The position numbers and the translations under genes are program-made. From Zingiber officinale (taxonomy: Eukaryota; Streptophyta; Magnoliopsida; Zingiberales; Zingiberaceae), in contig NC_056004.1 of NCBI RefSeq assembly GCF_018446385.1, forward strand, positions 52,890,523 through 52,954,522: a DNA stretch of 64,000 nucleotides. The letters run 5' to 3'. Below are positions 12,240 through 22,187 of this stretch, piece by piece; positions within the stretch are counted from its first letter, which is position 1, and each line of letters opens with the position of its first letter. A model generated the notes under the pieces. The model saw nothing but the letters and a program-made list of their open reading frames with translations. It searched no databases and was not told the origin of the DNA.

Positions 12240-12630
12240 AAACGACAACGGATATTATCCGTTGTCGTAGGGTCAAAAACCGTTGTAACTAAGGGTGTTG
12301 TAGAATGTATTGCCCTATGACAACGGTTTTAAATCCATTGTCTTTGTAGACATTTGACAATGGTTTTTATCCGTTGTTGTTTATATGCTCAAAATTTGTT
12401 TATGAAGGATACGACAATGTTTTAAAACCGTTGTGGTAGATAATTTCAACAACAGAAATAAACCGTTGTGGTAGACTCTTTTTACAACAGATTAATTTTA
12501 AAACCGTTGTGGTAGATAATTTTAATATGTTTTACAACAGATAAAACTGTTGTCTTTTATCACTTTTTATAAAAAAAAATCCATTGTGGTTACGTACTTT
12601 TTATAATATTTCTAACCGTTGTCTTTAATA
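12240..12630. repeat. CACTA-1 left subterminal repeat array
   Basis: About ten degenerate copies of a 10-12 bp motif, AACCGTTGTNGT or its reverse complement, spaced 20-50 bp apart, for example near 12248, 12280, 12430, 12470 and 12505. The same motifs occur at the other end (16870-17125). Some form short hairpins, for example GACAACGGATATTATCCGTTGTC. Confidence 0.85.
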
Positions 12631-13689
12631 TTCATGTTGTAACATGATAATAACAAACAACCAATCTTTATTTAATATAAACAAACCACCAATACAAAAC
12701 TAAATATTTACTACATTCAATCCATGAAAATGTTATCTTCAAATTTCAAAAATTAACTACATAAGAAAATTAACAAACAACCAAGATTTAAGCTTCTGCT
12801 TCCATTTCAAGGGGGTCTCTTTATGATCCAAAATTCTCTTCTTCTTCTCTTTAATGAATTGCAGGAACTTCTTGTAGTCTATTTGATACTATACAAGAAT
12901 AACTTGAAACCTGCATATCCATGAAATGATGTAAGGAAGTGCATCTCACAAAGAGAAAAAATTAATGTTAACTCTTCTAGGACATCATGAGTCAAAACAC
13001 CAGGGATTCAGTGCATCATAAAGCATAATCTTAGTATTTCTAAAATGTAACTACCATATAGTGCTCAATTTTCCTACCATCTATGTTATACGTCATGTAT
13101 AAGTAAGAAAACATTTCTAGACAATTATATTGCTAATATTGAAATTTCAGGCAGATACTACATCAATTTTTATCTATAACCACGATAATGACTTTTTGAC
13201 AACTGCTCTAAGATTATAATTGGCAAAATAATAGATCCCTGAAGTAAATACCCAGCATTGGAAACAGTAAATTCTGTAAATTTTTCATCTATAAACTAAC
13301 TTTTGGAAAAATAGCAAAGAATCAGACAGATATGTATGTGTTTGAGAGGTATTGAATACTAAAAGATTCATTAGAAAGAAAATTACACACTAAGGAAGAA
13401 ATATAGGGTCAAATTTTTACCTTATGCAGATGTGAGAAGGCACACTTGAACAAACAGCGAATTCACTTCTTGGAACAGATCAATAGGAATATCTGTAACA
13501 CAGATACAAAACATGCTTAGAACCTGTAGACTTTTAACACTATCAAGTGCAAACTAAATGGCTAAAGAAAAGGCATGTAAATGTAACAAAATCTAGCAAA
13601 TTTGCAAGTGTATTTAAAGGAAAGAATTGTCATGTATCTGCAAATAAAAATTTGAAAGAACTTCCAGAGTCAAATATAGAACAGAATAA
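12631..13689. other. CACTA-1 interior without recognised gene
   Basis: AT-rich sequence. The one suggestive stretch is at about 12782-12895 on the minus strand. It reads for about 38 codons as a Lys-rich peptide (DYKKFLQFIKEKKKRIL) without a stop and could be another captured exon of unknown origin. No other coding pattern is seen. ORFs at 13547-13804 and 13788-13970 are shadows of, or run beside, the ABCB exon. Confidence 0.4.
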
Positions 13690-14984
13690 GACTAAGGCGC
13701 CTAGCTATTATAATAGTGGATCTCCCCAACATGAGAATATCCAGAGCCTCTTGAACAACCTTTTCGACCTCAAAATCAAGTCCACTTGTGACCTCATCCA
13801 GTAGAAGAATAGAAGGATTTGAAAGCATAACACGATCTATTGAGATTTTTATTTTTTGTTCTTCAGTCAATGATAAACCAGTCCTACCAACCTATATTGC
13901 ATCATGTTCAATAAATGTAATGCAAAATAGAATATCAAATGAGACTCAACCCAAAATTAAACATGATTAAAAGACAAGCTCAAAATTAAACATGTGCAAG
14001 ATCAACCTGAGTTTCGTATCCCATTTCAAGAGAAGTTATGAAATCATGTGCATGAATTGTTTTAGCAGCTTCTTCAATCTAATCAGATGTAGCAGATCTT
14101 CCATAAGCTATATTATCCTTGATGCTCAAACTTAACAAAGTTGGTTCCTGGGTAACTAGTCCAATTTGTCTTCTCAACCATTCCAACTTCAAATGTTTTA
14201 TATCTCCCCATCCAATAGAACTTCACCTGCATCAAGAAATCAAGACGAAACTATCAAGCATCAATGAAACGTACATTAGTGTATGATAGGAAAACATAGT
14301 CAAAGAAGACAAACCTAAGGTAAGATCATAGAAACGCTCCATAAGAGGAATTATACTACTTTTTCTAGAATCATTCCTACCAACAAGGGCCACAGTTTTT
14401 CTAGTAGGTATATTTTGGTAAAAGCCACTCAGTATGAGAATTTCTGGATGTGAAAGATAGCTGAAATAAACATTCTTGAACTCAATATTTCCTTGCATTG
14501 TAGCTAAGGTACCTCCATCCTGATTAATAGAAGAATTTAAACAGCTTATCATCTCAAAAAGTTTGTAAGCAGCAATTCTCCCTTGCTCAAATGAATAGAA
14601 ATTGATAGCCGCTTGATTAAGTCCACTGAAAATGACAGACTTAATGAGAACAAAAGATATCCTAGAGAGAAAATGAAAAGATATACTGGAGATGAATGTA
14701 GGTTTCATAACAAAGATTACTTACAGGCTACTCAAAATTACAGCAAACAAAGTTGTAATAATTTCTCCACCATTAGCCTTTCCATTCGAAATCAGGAACC
14801 TCCCAACCCAACGTTGTAAAGCACAAGAACATATAGTAAGACCATATGTGAAGTCAAGACCAAGGCCTTGCACTAGACTAATCGGTATTCCATACCTTAG
14901 TGTAGCTTAAAGTGAGGTTGTATAAGAATACTTAACAAGAGTATCATTTATAAAGGCACACAATGTTCTAATGTATGAAATCGC
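13690..14984 (-). pseudogene. Captured ABCB6/ABCB20-type ABC transporter fragment (five exons)
   Basis: Exons on the minus strand, each bounded by AG/GT-like splice sites: 14984-14725, 14625-14315, 14226-14007 and 13891 to about 13690; the first may comprise two ancestral exons. They spell the end of transmembrane domain 1 and the first nucleotide-binding domain of a plant B-type transporter. Visible stretches are NFYSFEQGRIAAYKLFEM, GNIEFKNVYFSYLSHPEI, IGLVTQEPTLLSLS, MTEEQKIKISIDR, ILLLDEVTSGLDFE and TIIIARRLSLI. The unusual EEQ and ARR variants at the signature and H-loop are those of the ABCB6/ABCB20 pair. Walker A is broken (GRNDSRKSS). There is a stop in SATSD*IEE and a frameshift after the DG before the Q-loop. 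The first membrane domain and the whole second half are absent. Confidence 0.9.
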
Positions 14985-15196
14985 CTGCAAAATCAAAAAG
15001 TGTGTAAAAAGAATCAAATTGTATGGCTGAACTACAAAATAGAGATCATTGTTCACCATTGAAATTATATTGCTATAAATAGGACAAAGCACTATCAGAT
15101 TGATAATTTTGAAGATAAATCAACAAACTTTTTCAAATCAGTTTAGGTTTTATCATCATAGTTAAAAGGTCTAAGGTTGGGTATAAATATTTTTAC

Positions 15197-15587
15197 ATGT
15201 TCAATTGCACTAGTAGCAGTATCTCCATTTTCAAGGTCTAGTGCTAGAGAATACCCATCAATATGACATCAGTTAAAGGACTTCATCAAATGGGATCCTG
15301 GAAAATAGTTGATAATTTAATTAAAATATCTTCTTCTAATGAAATGAAATTCGAGAATGATTTTTCACCATAAACAGACCTCACCACCTTCTCCAGAATT
15401 TGACTTCCCTCCTAATAGGTCCATTGCAATTGCAATTGCTTCATGTGTTTCCCTTGAAATAGCTTTGAGAGGCATTCCACCAGTGGAGAAATGCTAAGCA
15501 ATGGATGATGCAGATTCAACTTGTCCAAGTAGTATAGGCTCTCTATCACCCTCTATCACCCTTAAGCTCAAGAAGATCACGGAGAAC
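15197..15587 (-). pseudogene. Captured glutamate synthase (GOGAT) fragment
   Basis: Two exons on the minus strand, 15587-15380 and 15297 to about 15197, are separated by an intron with GT at 15379-15378 and AG at 15299-15298. The sequence reads VLRDLLELKGDR, then GQVESASSIA, then [20 protein letters not shown] and SNSGEGGE, then DPI and NGDTATSAIEHV. This is the highly conserved FMN-domain start of plant ferredoxin- or NADH-dependent glutamate synthase, the enzyme that makes glutamate from glutamine and 2-oxoglutarate in plastids. A duplicated CTCTATCACC block shifts the frame, and there are three stop codons. Only about 100 of some 1,600 residues are present. Confidence 0.87.
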
Positions 15588-16179
15588 CTAAGAAAGTGAA
15601 GTCATTGTCACTGACACACACAGAAAGAGTTGATCGGCAAACTTTATAAAGCTTCAAATATGCCATGCTTTTATAAACGCAGTTTTAATTCTGGACAATA
15701 GATATATATAGGTTTTCTATGTAGTATGAACCATTGTGTTTGGAAGGCATAGATTAGTATACTACTCAATGCACACATCAAGTCTAGTCTAGAAACAATA
15801 CTAGAACTAGAAGATAAACCATGGATACAACTATTTAATTAACACCAATCACAATTAATCCACCTATAATACCACAATATGATATTAAGATAACAAGTCT
15901 TATTTTGACATGTACACCTGAATATTTGATCTTATTTCATGAAACAACGAATGTAGTATGACATGCAGTGCATAGGTGTATGCTCTAATTTTCAATGCAG
16001 ATTTATGCATTTTCGCTCTTTTCCAACCAAAATCAAGTCTAATAGCATTAAGTACAACCACTAAAAAGCCTATTTTATTACCATCAAACATGTTCATGCT
16101 GCTTGCTAATGTTAACTAAAGCAAAGAATTCACAACCATATGCAAAGCGAGAAAAAAGAAATATAGATTAACTTAATAC
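15588..16179. other. CACTA-1 spacer between GOGAT and RPS14 pieces
   Basis: AT-rich sequence, probably intron or flanking DNA carried along with the captured exons. The ORF at 15900-16097 (minus) matches nothing I recognise. A possible continuation of the RPS14 intron lies just below 16180. Confidence 0.4.
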
Positions 16180-16434
16180 CTATAATACGAACAAGTGTTT
16201 CCCTCCCAGACAAATCTGTAACATGTTGCAAGCCCAAAACAGGTGAGAAAAATCAAAGCTTTAATTCCCCTTCTAAACCAACATATCAGAAAGTGGACTT
16301 GTTTGACTCACAATGAAAGTATCATTAAAAGAAGAAAAGATGTGGGCAACACCGAACACTTGCTCCCCCTCCTGTACAGTTGGCCCAAGCATCACATTCT
16401 CCTCCTTGGGCTCCCTAGTCTTCTTTCTTCCCGA
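16180..16434 (-). pseudogene. RPS14: Captured 40S ribosomal protein S14 (uS11) fragment
   Basis: The minus-strand exon 16434-16312 is exactly 41 codons. It contains [25 protein letters not shown] and SFNDTFI, the well-conserved N-terminus of cytosolic S14. It is bounded by TTTTGTAG upstream and a consensus GTGAGT downstream. After an 86-bp intron, whose 3' end is mutated to AA, the next exon 16225 to about 16180 gives HVTDLSGRETLVRI. S14 is a structural protein of the small ribosomal subunit platform. The remaining two thirds is absent and the ATG is not in this exon. It probably lay in an upstream first exon, as is common in plant ribosomal protein genes. Confidence 0.92.
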
Positions 16435-16440
16435 CTACAA

Positions 16441-16740
16441 AACCAACAGGCAATAAGCAAAAAGAGAGAGACGAGAGAGCAGTAACAACGAAGAGGAAGA
16501 TGGCGACGGCGACGACGAGAGGCGGATCGAGCTTCTGCGACGGCGACGGCGAGAGGAAGACGGCGACGGCGACGACGAGAGGCGAATCGAGCTTCGGCTG
16601 CGACAGGTCGAAGGGAGGATCCCATGGCTTGGGGTCGTGCTTCAGAAGGCTGTCGGAATGACAGAGGAGGAAGTTGACTATGGTTTTGAGACACTTGCAG
16701 ATCTCGCGCAAGTGCTCCATTTGGTGTCATGGCGTGAAGA
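16441..16740 (-). other. GC-rich block with unrecognised ORF, possible captured 5' exon
   Basis: A GC-rich island inside AT-rich DNA. A unit of about 60 bp built on GACGGCGACGACGAGAGG is present twice (about 16500-16550 and 16560-16610). On the minus strand an ORF opens at 16720 with MEHLREICKCLKTIVNFLL and SLLKHDPKPWDPPF, which looks like real coding sequence but which I cannot assign. It lies just upstream of the S14 exon and may be a fourth captured gene piece or the 5' region of a chimeric transcript. Confidence 0.45.
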
Positions 16741-16859
16741 GATAGTCGAGGAGAGGAAAGAAAAATGGCTTAGGGTTCGGGAATGCTAAGGGGAAAACAC
16801 GGCGTGAAAAGATTTTTGCAGAGAGAGAAAGCAAAACTGCGAGGGGAAATGACGAAACA

Positions 16860-17130
16860 AATAAAGCCAAAGACAACGGTTTTATTAAAACTGTTGTCGT
16901 AGCCCATAAAAAAGCGCTTAAAGACAACGGTTTTAGAAAACCGTTGTAAAAAGTGTTGTTGATTCAAAAAGAAATTGCTCAATGACAACAGTTTTCCCAA
17001 AACCGTTGTCTTTCATATTTAATGGGGAGTTCAAAGACAACGATTTTGGCAAAAACCGTTGTCTTTGAGCAAATACGCAACACTTTCTCTTAAAACCGTT
17101 GTCGTAGGGGTGTTGTCTTTTAATATTTTT
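16860..17130. repeat. CACTA-1 right subterminal repeat array
   Basis: Copies of GACAACGGTTTT/AAAACCGTTGTC near 16872, 16923, 16998, 17036, 17055 and 17090, mostly as head-to-head pairs. They mirror the left array, which is expected for transposase binding sites at both ends of one element. Confidence 0.85.
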
Positions 17131-17139
17131 ATCGTAGTG

Positions 17140-17858
17140 ACTATTCGAGATATGGGTACATTTTCTTGATGCGCCGCAAGTCTGAATGCTTTGATAAGTT
17201 CAAAGAATACAAGGCTGATGTGGAGAAACATCAAGGTAAAAGTATCAAGACACTACGGTGAGATCATAGTAGCGAGTACCTCTTAGGAGAGTTTAGGAGT
17301 CACTTATCAGAAGTTGGGATTCAATCCCAACTGTCTGCACCGGGTACACCCCAACAAGTTGGTGTGGCAGAATGAAGGAATAGGACTCTTATGGAAGTCG
17401 TTAGATCAACGATGAGTTATTCAGAATTACCAAAATCGTTTTGGGGATATACTCTGGAAACGGCAGTGAACATAGTACCTTCTAAGTCAGAATCCTCTAC
17501 TTCCATAGAATTGTAGAATGGGCCTAAGCCTAGTCTGAAGTATATTCAGAATTAGGGTAGTCCAGCACATGTGCTGAAGGGAGATACTGACAAGTTGGAA
17601 TCACGTACAGAAGTTTGTCTGTTTATGGGATATCCTAAGGGAACGAAAGGTGGTTTGTTTTATAATCCTAAAAATCAGAAGATCATTATTAGAACCAATG
17701 CTCAATTTTTAGTGGAAGATTATGTAATGAACCATAAGCCCATAAGTGAAATTGTTCTAGAAGAAATAAGAGAGGACACGTCTAGTCTAGTACCAACAGT
17801 ACAAGATGAAATATCACAAGAAACTGCAACACGTATCACAAATGATACACAATCATAG
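17140..17858 (+). pseudogene. C2 integrase C-terminal part and linker
   Basis: This resumes the C2 integrase after CACTA-1 (FEYF...DDYSRYG), with FKEYKADVE, then QLSAPGTPQQVGVAE, then a stop. The last open stretch 17571-17858 ([23 protein letters not shown]) is the integrase C-terminus and linker. Multiple stops and small frameshifts are visible against C1. Confidence 0.82.
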
Positions 17859-19470
17859 ATAGTGCCTCATCGTACTGGGAGGGTTGTGAGGCAACCTGAA
17901 AGATTCATGTTTTTGAGAGTTGTCGGACTTGATCCCAGGTAAATATGAATCTGATCCCCGAACATATGATGAAGCACTCCAAGATAAAGATGCAGTATCT
18001 AGGCAAAGAGCAATGAATAAAGAATTATAATATATGTATTCTAATAAAGTCTGGAAGCTTGTAAAATCACTAAATGATGTAAAATCCATTAGGTCTACAA
18101 AAGAAAAAGAAAGATAGATGGGAAGGTGGAAACTTTCAAAGTAAGGCTTGTTGGAAAAAGGGTATCGATTATAAGGAAACCTTTTCACCGGTAGTCATGC
18201 TTAAGTCTATCCGAATTCTTTTATCTATTGCTGCTCATATGGACTATGAGGTTTGGCAAATGGATGTTAAGCCAGCTTTCCTTAACGGAAGTCTTGAAGA
18301 AAACATCCATATGAAGAAACCAGAGAGGGTTCATTGAAAAAGGCAAAGAGCATCTAGTGTGTAAGCTCAATTGATCGATTTATGGACTGAAGCAAGCTTC
18401 AAGATCTTGGAATATCCGGTTTGATGAAGTAATCCAATCATATGGATTTATTCAGTGTCCAGATGAGTCTTGTGTATACAAGAAGGGTGATGAAAACATG
18501 GTGGTATTTCTTGTACTATATGTAGATGACATTTTTGATAGTTGGAAATAATATCAAAGTGTTGTCGGAAGTAAGGGTATGGTTGCCCAAGCAATTCGAT
18601 ATGAAGGACTTGGGAGAATACGCACATATTCTCAAGATCAAAGGGATCACAAGAAAAGAATGTTGTGTTTATCCCAAGCTTCATATAACGATACAATCCT
18701 AGCTCATTTTAGCATGCACTCCAAGAAAGGTCTTCTACTTTTTAGACATGGAGTAGCTTTATCTAAAGAGATGTCTCCAAAGACATAAAAGAAGATAGAA
18801 GAAATGAAGGCAGTTCCTTATGCTGTAGGAAGCCTAATGTATGCTATGCACGAGACCAGATATCTATTTTACCAAGGGCATAGTTAACAGATATCAAAGT
18901 AGCCCTGGACCAAGACGCTAGACTACTGTAAAGCATATATTAAAGTACCTGAGAGGGACTAGTAATTATATGCTAGCTTACAAGGCAAATGATTTTCTCC
19001 CTATGGGTTACACGGATTTAGACTTCCAATCGGATAAGGATAATAGTAAGTCAACCTCGGGGTTTGTGTTTACTCTAGGATGTGAAGCCATAACTATGGA
19101 GGAGTGTTAAGCATAGATGCTTTTCGAACTCCACCATGGAAGCTAAGTATGTGGCAGCCTCAGAGACAGCCATAGAAGCTGAATGACTCAGTAACCTCAT
19201 GATGGACTTAGATGTGATTCCTGGTTTGCCCAAAATAATTTGGTGCAGTAGCAAACTCGAAGGAACCACAAGCCCATAAGACAAATAAACACATAGAGCG
19301 TAAGTATCACCCAATACGAGACATCGTATAATGAGGAGAAGTTGTTGTCACCAAGATTGCATCAGCAGATAACCTGGCAGACCCTTTAACTAAGGCCCTT
19401 CCGACGAAAGCTTTCGATTGGCATGTTAAAGGAATGGGAATCAGATGTATGGCAGCGTTTATGATAGTAT
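17859..19470 (+). pseudogene. C2 reverse transcriptase and RNase H remnant
   Basis: Recognisable in shifting frames: DPRTYDEALQDKDA, LLSIAAHMDYEVWQMDVK with the catalytic Asp, VVFLVLYVDDIF with the YVDD box near 18510-18540, and then the RNase H part (GYTDLDFQSDKDNSKSTSG near 19005-19060). The classical C-terminal ADNLADPLTKAL occurs near 19360-19400. Many stops and frameshifts make it inactive. ORFs at 18448-18788 and 19075-19314 are shadows. Confidence 0.85.
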
Positions 19471-19483
19471 AGTCTTTTAGTAT

Positions 19484-19494
19484 AAGTGGGAGAT
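19484..19494 (+). other. C2 polypurine tract
   Basis: AAGTGGGAGAT lies immediately before the TG that starts the 3' LTR. It is the normal site for priming second-strand DNA in copia elements. Confidence 0.8.
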
Positions 19495-22063
19495 TGTTAG
19501 AGTGTAAATTAAAAGCCTAGCTTTTTGTAAACATTTATTTTGAAATAAAGAATCACATTGGTCAAATGTCTATATTTATGCTAAGTGTAGTTGTTCAATT
19601 AATTTATATTGTAGATAACATGGTGTGTGGTGTCACACACAGAAGATAATGTTATCAATTCCTTATAAATTATAAACAGTAGCTCACGACTGAGATGGAA
19701 AGGAACAAACCATTGGAATAGTTGTAGTGTAATTAGATATTAGTTTATCTTGACTGATAAATTATACTAGTACACTTTGAGTGTATTGAGCAGGACCATT
19801 TAAGGTAAGTTATTTTTATACTGACTTAATAAAAGAACAAGACCTTTGTTATTATGGAAGTGTGTGCTCTTAATCCCGATATAATAACAAGCACGTGTAC
19901 TTAGTATTTATTTCTTTGACTTATCAAAGGGTGAGATTTAGCTCGATAAATCATGAGGTCCGATAAGTTGGGAAATGATATTATTTAGAGTGTGTGTTGT
20001 TGATTATAGAAGGAAATGTTGTCCTAATAATCTAGGTTGATAATGTCCCCAAGGGGAGCTCATAAGGATTGTCATGTAAGCCCTGCAAGTGGACTTAGTC
20101 CGACATGACGATAAGGTTGAATGGTACTACTCTTGAACTAAAATATTAATTAAAGAGAGTTGTCAGTAACTCATTTAATTAGTGGGCATTTGGCATCTTA
20201 AACACAGGGAGATTAACACACTCATGATAAGAAGAAGCCCAAATGTAATTTGGGATTGGTGGATAGTTCAATAATAATTCTTTAGTGGTATGAATTATTA
20301 TTAATGAAATTAATTTGGGTGTTTGGGGCGAACACGGGAAGCTTAATTTCATCGGGAGACCAAAACCAATTCCTCCTCTCGGTCTCTATCGTAGCCTCTT
20401 ATATATAGAGAATTATACCCACCAAATACCCACTTCCTACCCACCCTTAGGTGGCCGGCCAAGCAAGCTTGGAACCCAAGCTTGGGCCGGCCAAGCCAAA
20501 GGCTTGAGCCAAGTAAAGGGGGTTGGCCATAGTTGGAGCCCAAGCTTGTTGTGGCCAGCCAAAATAAAATAAAAGGATTTTATATTTTAAAAATATTTTC
20601 TTATGTGGAAGACATGGTTTTAAAAGAGAGTTTAAAATTTAAATCTTTCCTTTTATAGTTTTCTACAAAAGTTTAAGTGAAAGGTTTGATATCTTTTCTT
20701 ATTTGTAATTAAAAGGAAGATTTTAATTTTTGATAAAACTTTCCTTTTTTGTAATCATCCTCATGATTTAAAAGAGAGTTTTAAAATTAAATCTTTCCTT
20801 TTATAGTTTCTACAAAAGATTAAGAAAAGATTAAATATCTTTCCTTATTTGTAGATTAAAAGGAAGATTTTAATTTTAGAGAAAACTTTCTTTTTTGGAA
20901 ATCATCCACATGTTTTAATAGAGAGATTTTAATTTATTAAATTTCCTTTTATAACCAACCATGAAGGGAAAAATTATTATAGAAATTTTTATTTTAAAAA
21001 TTTTCGGAAACAAATAAGAAAGTTTTAATTTTGTATTTAAAACTTGCCTTATTTGGAGCACATGAAGGGGCCGACCATGTAAAGGGTTAAAAGGAATTTT
21101 TAATTAAATTTTCCTTATTAACCAATGGCAAGGAGAATAAGGGAATTTTAATTAAATTTCCTTATATGCCAAGACCAAGGAATATAAAAGAGGGGGTAGA
21201 GGTGCCTCACCTCACAACATATCATCTAGTATTCCCCTCCTCTCATCCTTGGTGTGGCCGGCCCTATTCTCTTCTTCTTTTCTCTTCTTCTTTAGTGGCC
21301 GGTGCATCCCTCTCTTGGAGCTCTTGTGTTGGCCGGTTCTTGCTAGGAGAAGAAGGAGAGATAGAAGGTTTTTCTCTTGCATCCCTTGGAGATTGAAGGT
21401 TGGTGGCCGAAACTTGCAAGAAGGAAGGTGTCTTGGTGGTTCTCATCTTGGTAGATTTTTGCCCACACAACGTCTGAGATAAGAAGAGGAATACGATAGA
21501 AGATCAAGAGGTTGTTGCTTACAAAGAAAGGTATAACTAGTAATTCTATTCCGCATCATACTAGTTTTCTTTGTATAGATTTGAAATACCAAACACAAGA
21601 GGCTAGTGATTCTAGATTTTCGGATTTGTGATTCGAAGTTGTGTTTCTTTTATTTTTTGATCTTGTGATTCGATTATTCTTTTTGGTTAAACCTAGGGTT
21701 ACTATAAGGAAATTAAATATTGAATTTCGTTAAGAGGCTTTATCGAGGCAGTGGTGGATGTTCCCATATCCAAGAAGGCCAAGTGCCTTGCCATGTTTGA
21801 CCTGGGAGCTAATTTTCGAAATAAATATTTAATTGAATTTGTAACATAGGTGGATTTAGATCTATAATGTTAAGTATCGTTTATGATCCAAGTCTAAATC
21901 TCTAAGAACAGATAAGTTAAATTTGGAATCAATAATGTTAAGTTTCATTTGCGATTCCGAATTTAATTTCTAAAGAACACAATAGGTTGTTAGAAAAAGT
22001 TTAGGACTTGTACAAAATTTTTATACAGGGAAACCGGTATGATATTCCTAGGAGCAACCAATA
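19495..22063 (+). repeat. C2 3' LTR
   Basis: It starts TGTTAGAGTGTAAATT after the polypurine tract and ends ACCAATA. At about 2.57 kb this is the complete LTR of the family, used here as reference for C1 and C4. It is very close to 7395-9947. Differences are mainly single C/T and A/G changes, for example near 20015-20030. Confidence 0.9.
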
Positions 22064-22066
22064 ATT

Positions 22067-22187
22067 TACAATATAAATTAATCGAACAACTACACTTAGC
22101 ATATAAATGTAGACATTTGACCAATGTGATTCTTTATTTCAAAATAAATGTTTATAAAAAGCTAGGCTTTTAGTATACACTCTAACA
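22067..22187 (-). repeat. First 121 bp of the C1 5' LTR
   Basis: Read on the minus strand from 22187 it starts TGTTAGAGTGTATACTAAAAG and breaks off next to the C2 3' LTR. Its last 48 bp (22067-22114) duplicate 7347-7394. The outer boundary at 22187/22188 falls inside the C3 integrase, so the 5-bp target duplicate of C1 should be TTCCC (22188-22192), with its partner left of the window. Confidence 0.85.

Larger units (their letters stand above)
12222..17139 (-). mobile_element. CACTA-1: Pack-CACTA transposon carrying three host-gene fragments
   Basis: It interrupts the C2 integrase and is flanked by the 3-bp duplication ACT (12219-12221 and 17140-17142). Removing it restores GATGACTATTCG, matching C1. 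The right end read inward is CACTACGATAAAAAT and the left end is AGCTACAACAAAAAC, so the left terminus is degenerate. Both ends carry arrays of short inverted motifs AACCGTTGTC/GACAACGGTT, typical subterminal repeats for transposase binding in En/Spm-type elements. No transposase is recognisable. The interior holds RPS14, GOGAT and ABCB exons, all on the minus strand with introns. Confidence 0.85.
7395..22066 (+). mobile_element. Copia element C2, plus strand, inside the C1 LTR
   Basis: Order: 5' LTR 7395-9947, primer site, leader, gag and pol remnants, CACTA-1 insertion at 12222-17139, rest of pol, polypurine tract, 3' LTR 19495-22063. It belongs to the same family as C1. The first 12-15 bp of its 5' LTR (TGTTAGAGTGTA...) are absent. 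The internal region is heavily mutated while the two LTRs remain very similar. That suggests a non-autonomous copy, or LTR homogenisation after decay. Confidence 0.88.

Noticed and set aside
13690-16434. Functional ABC transporter, GOGAT or S14 genes
   Set aside because: Each covers only a small part of the family length, with stops, frameshifts and a broken Walker A. They lie within a transposon.
16392-16730. Arg-rich minus-strand ORF of 112 residues
   Set aside because: The RRRRR runs come from a GC-rich CGG/CGA repeat. The frame across the S14 exon differs from the true S14 frame.
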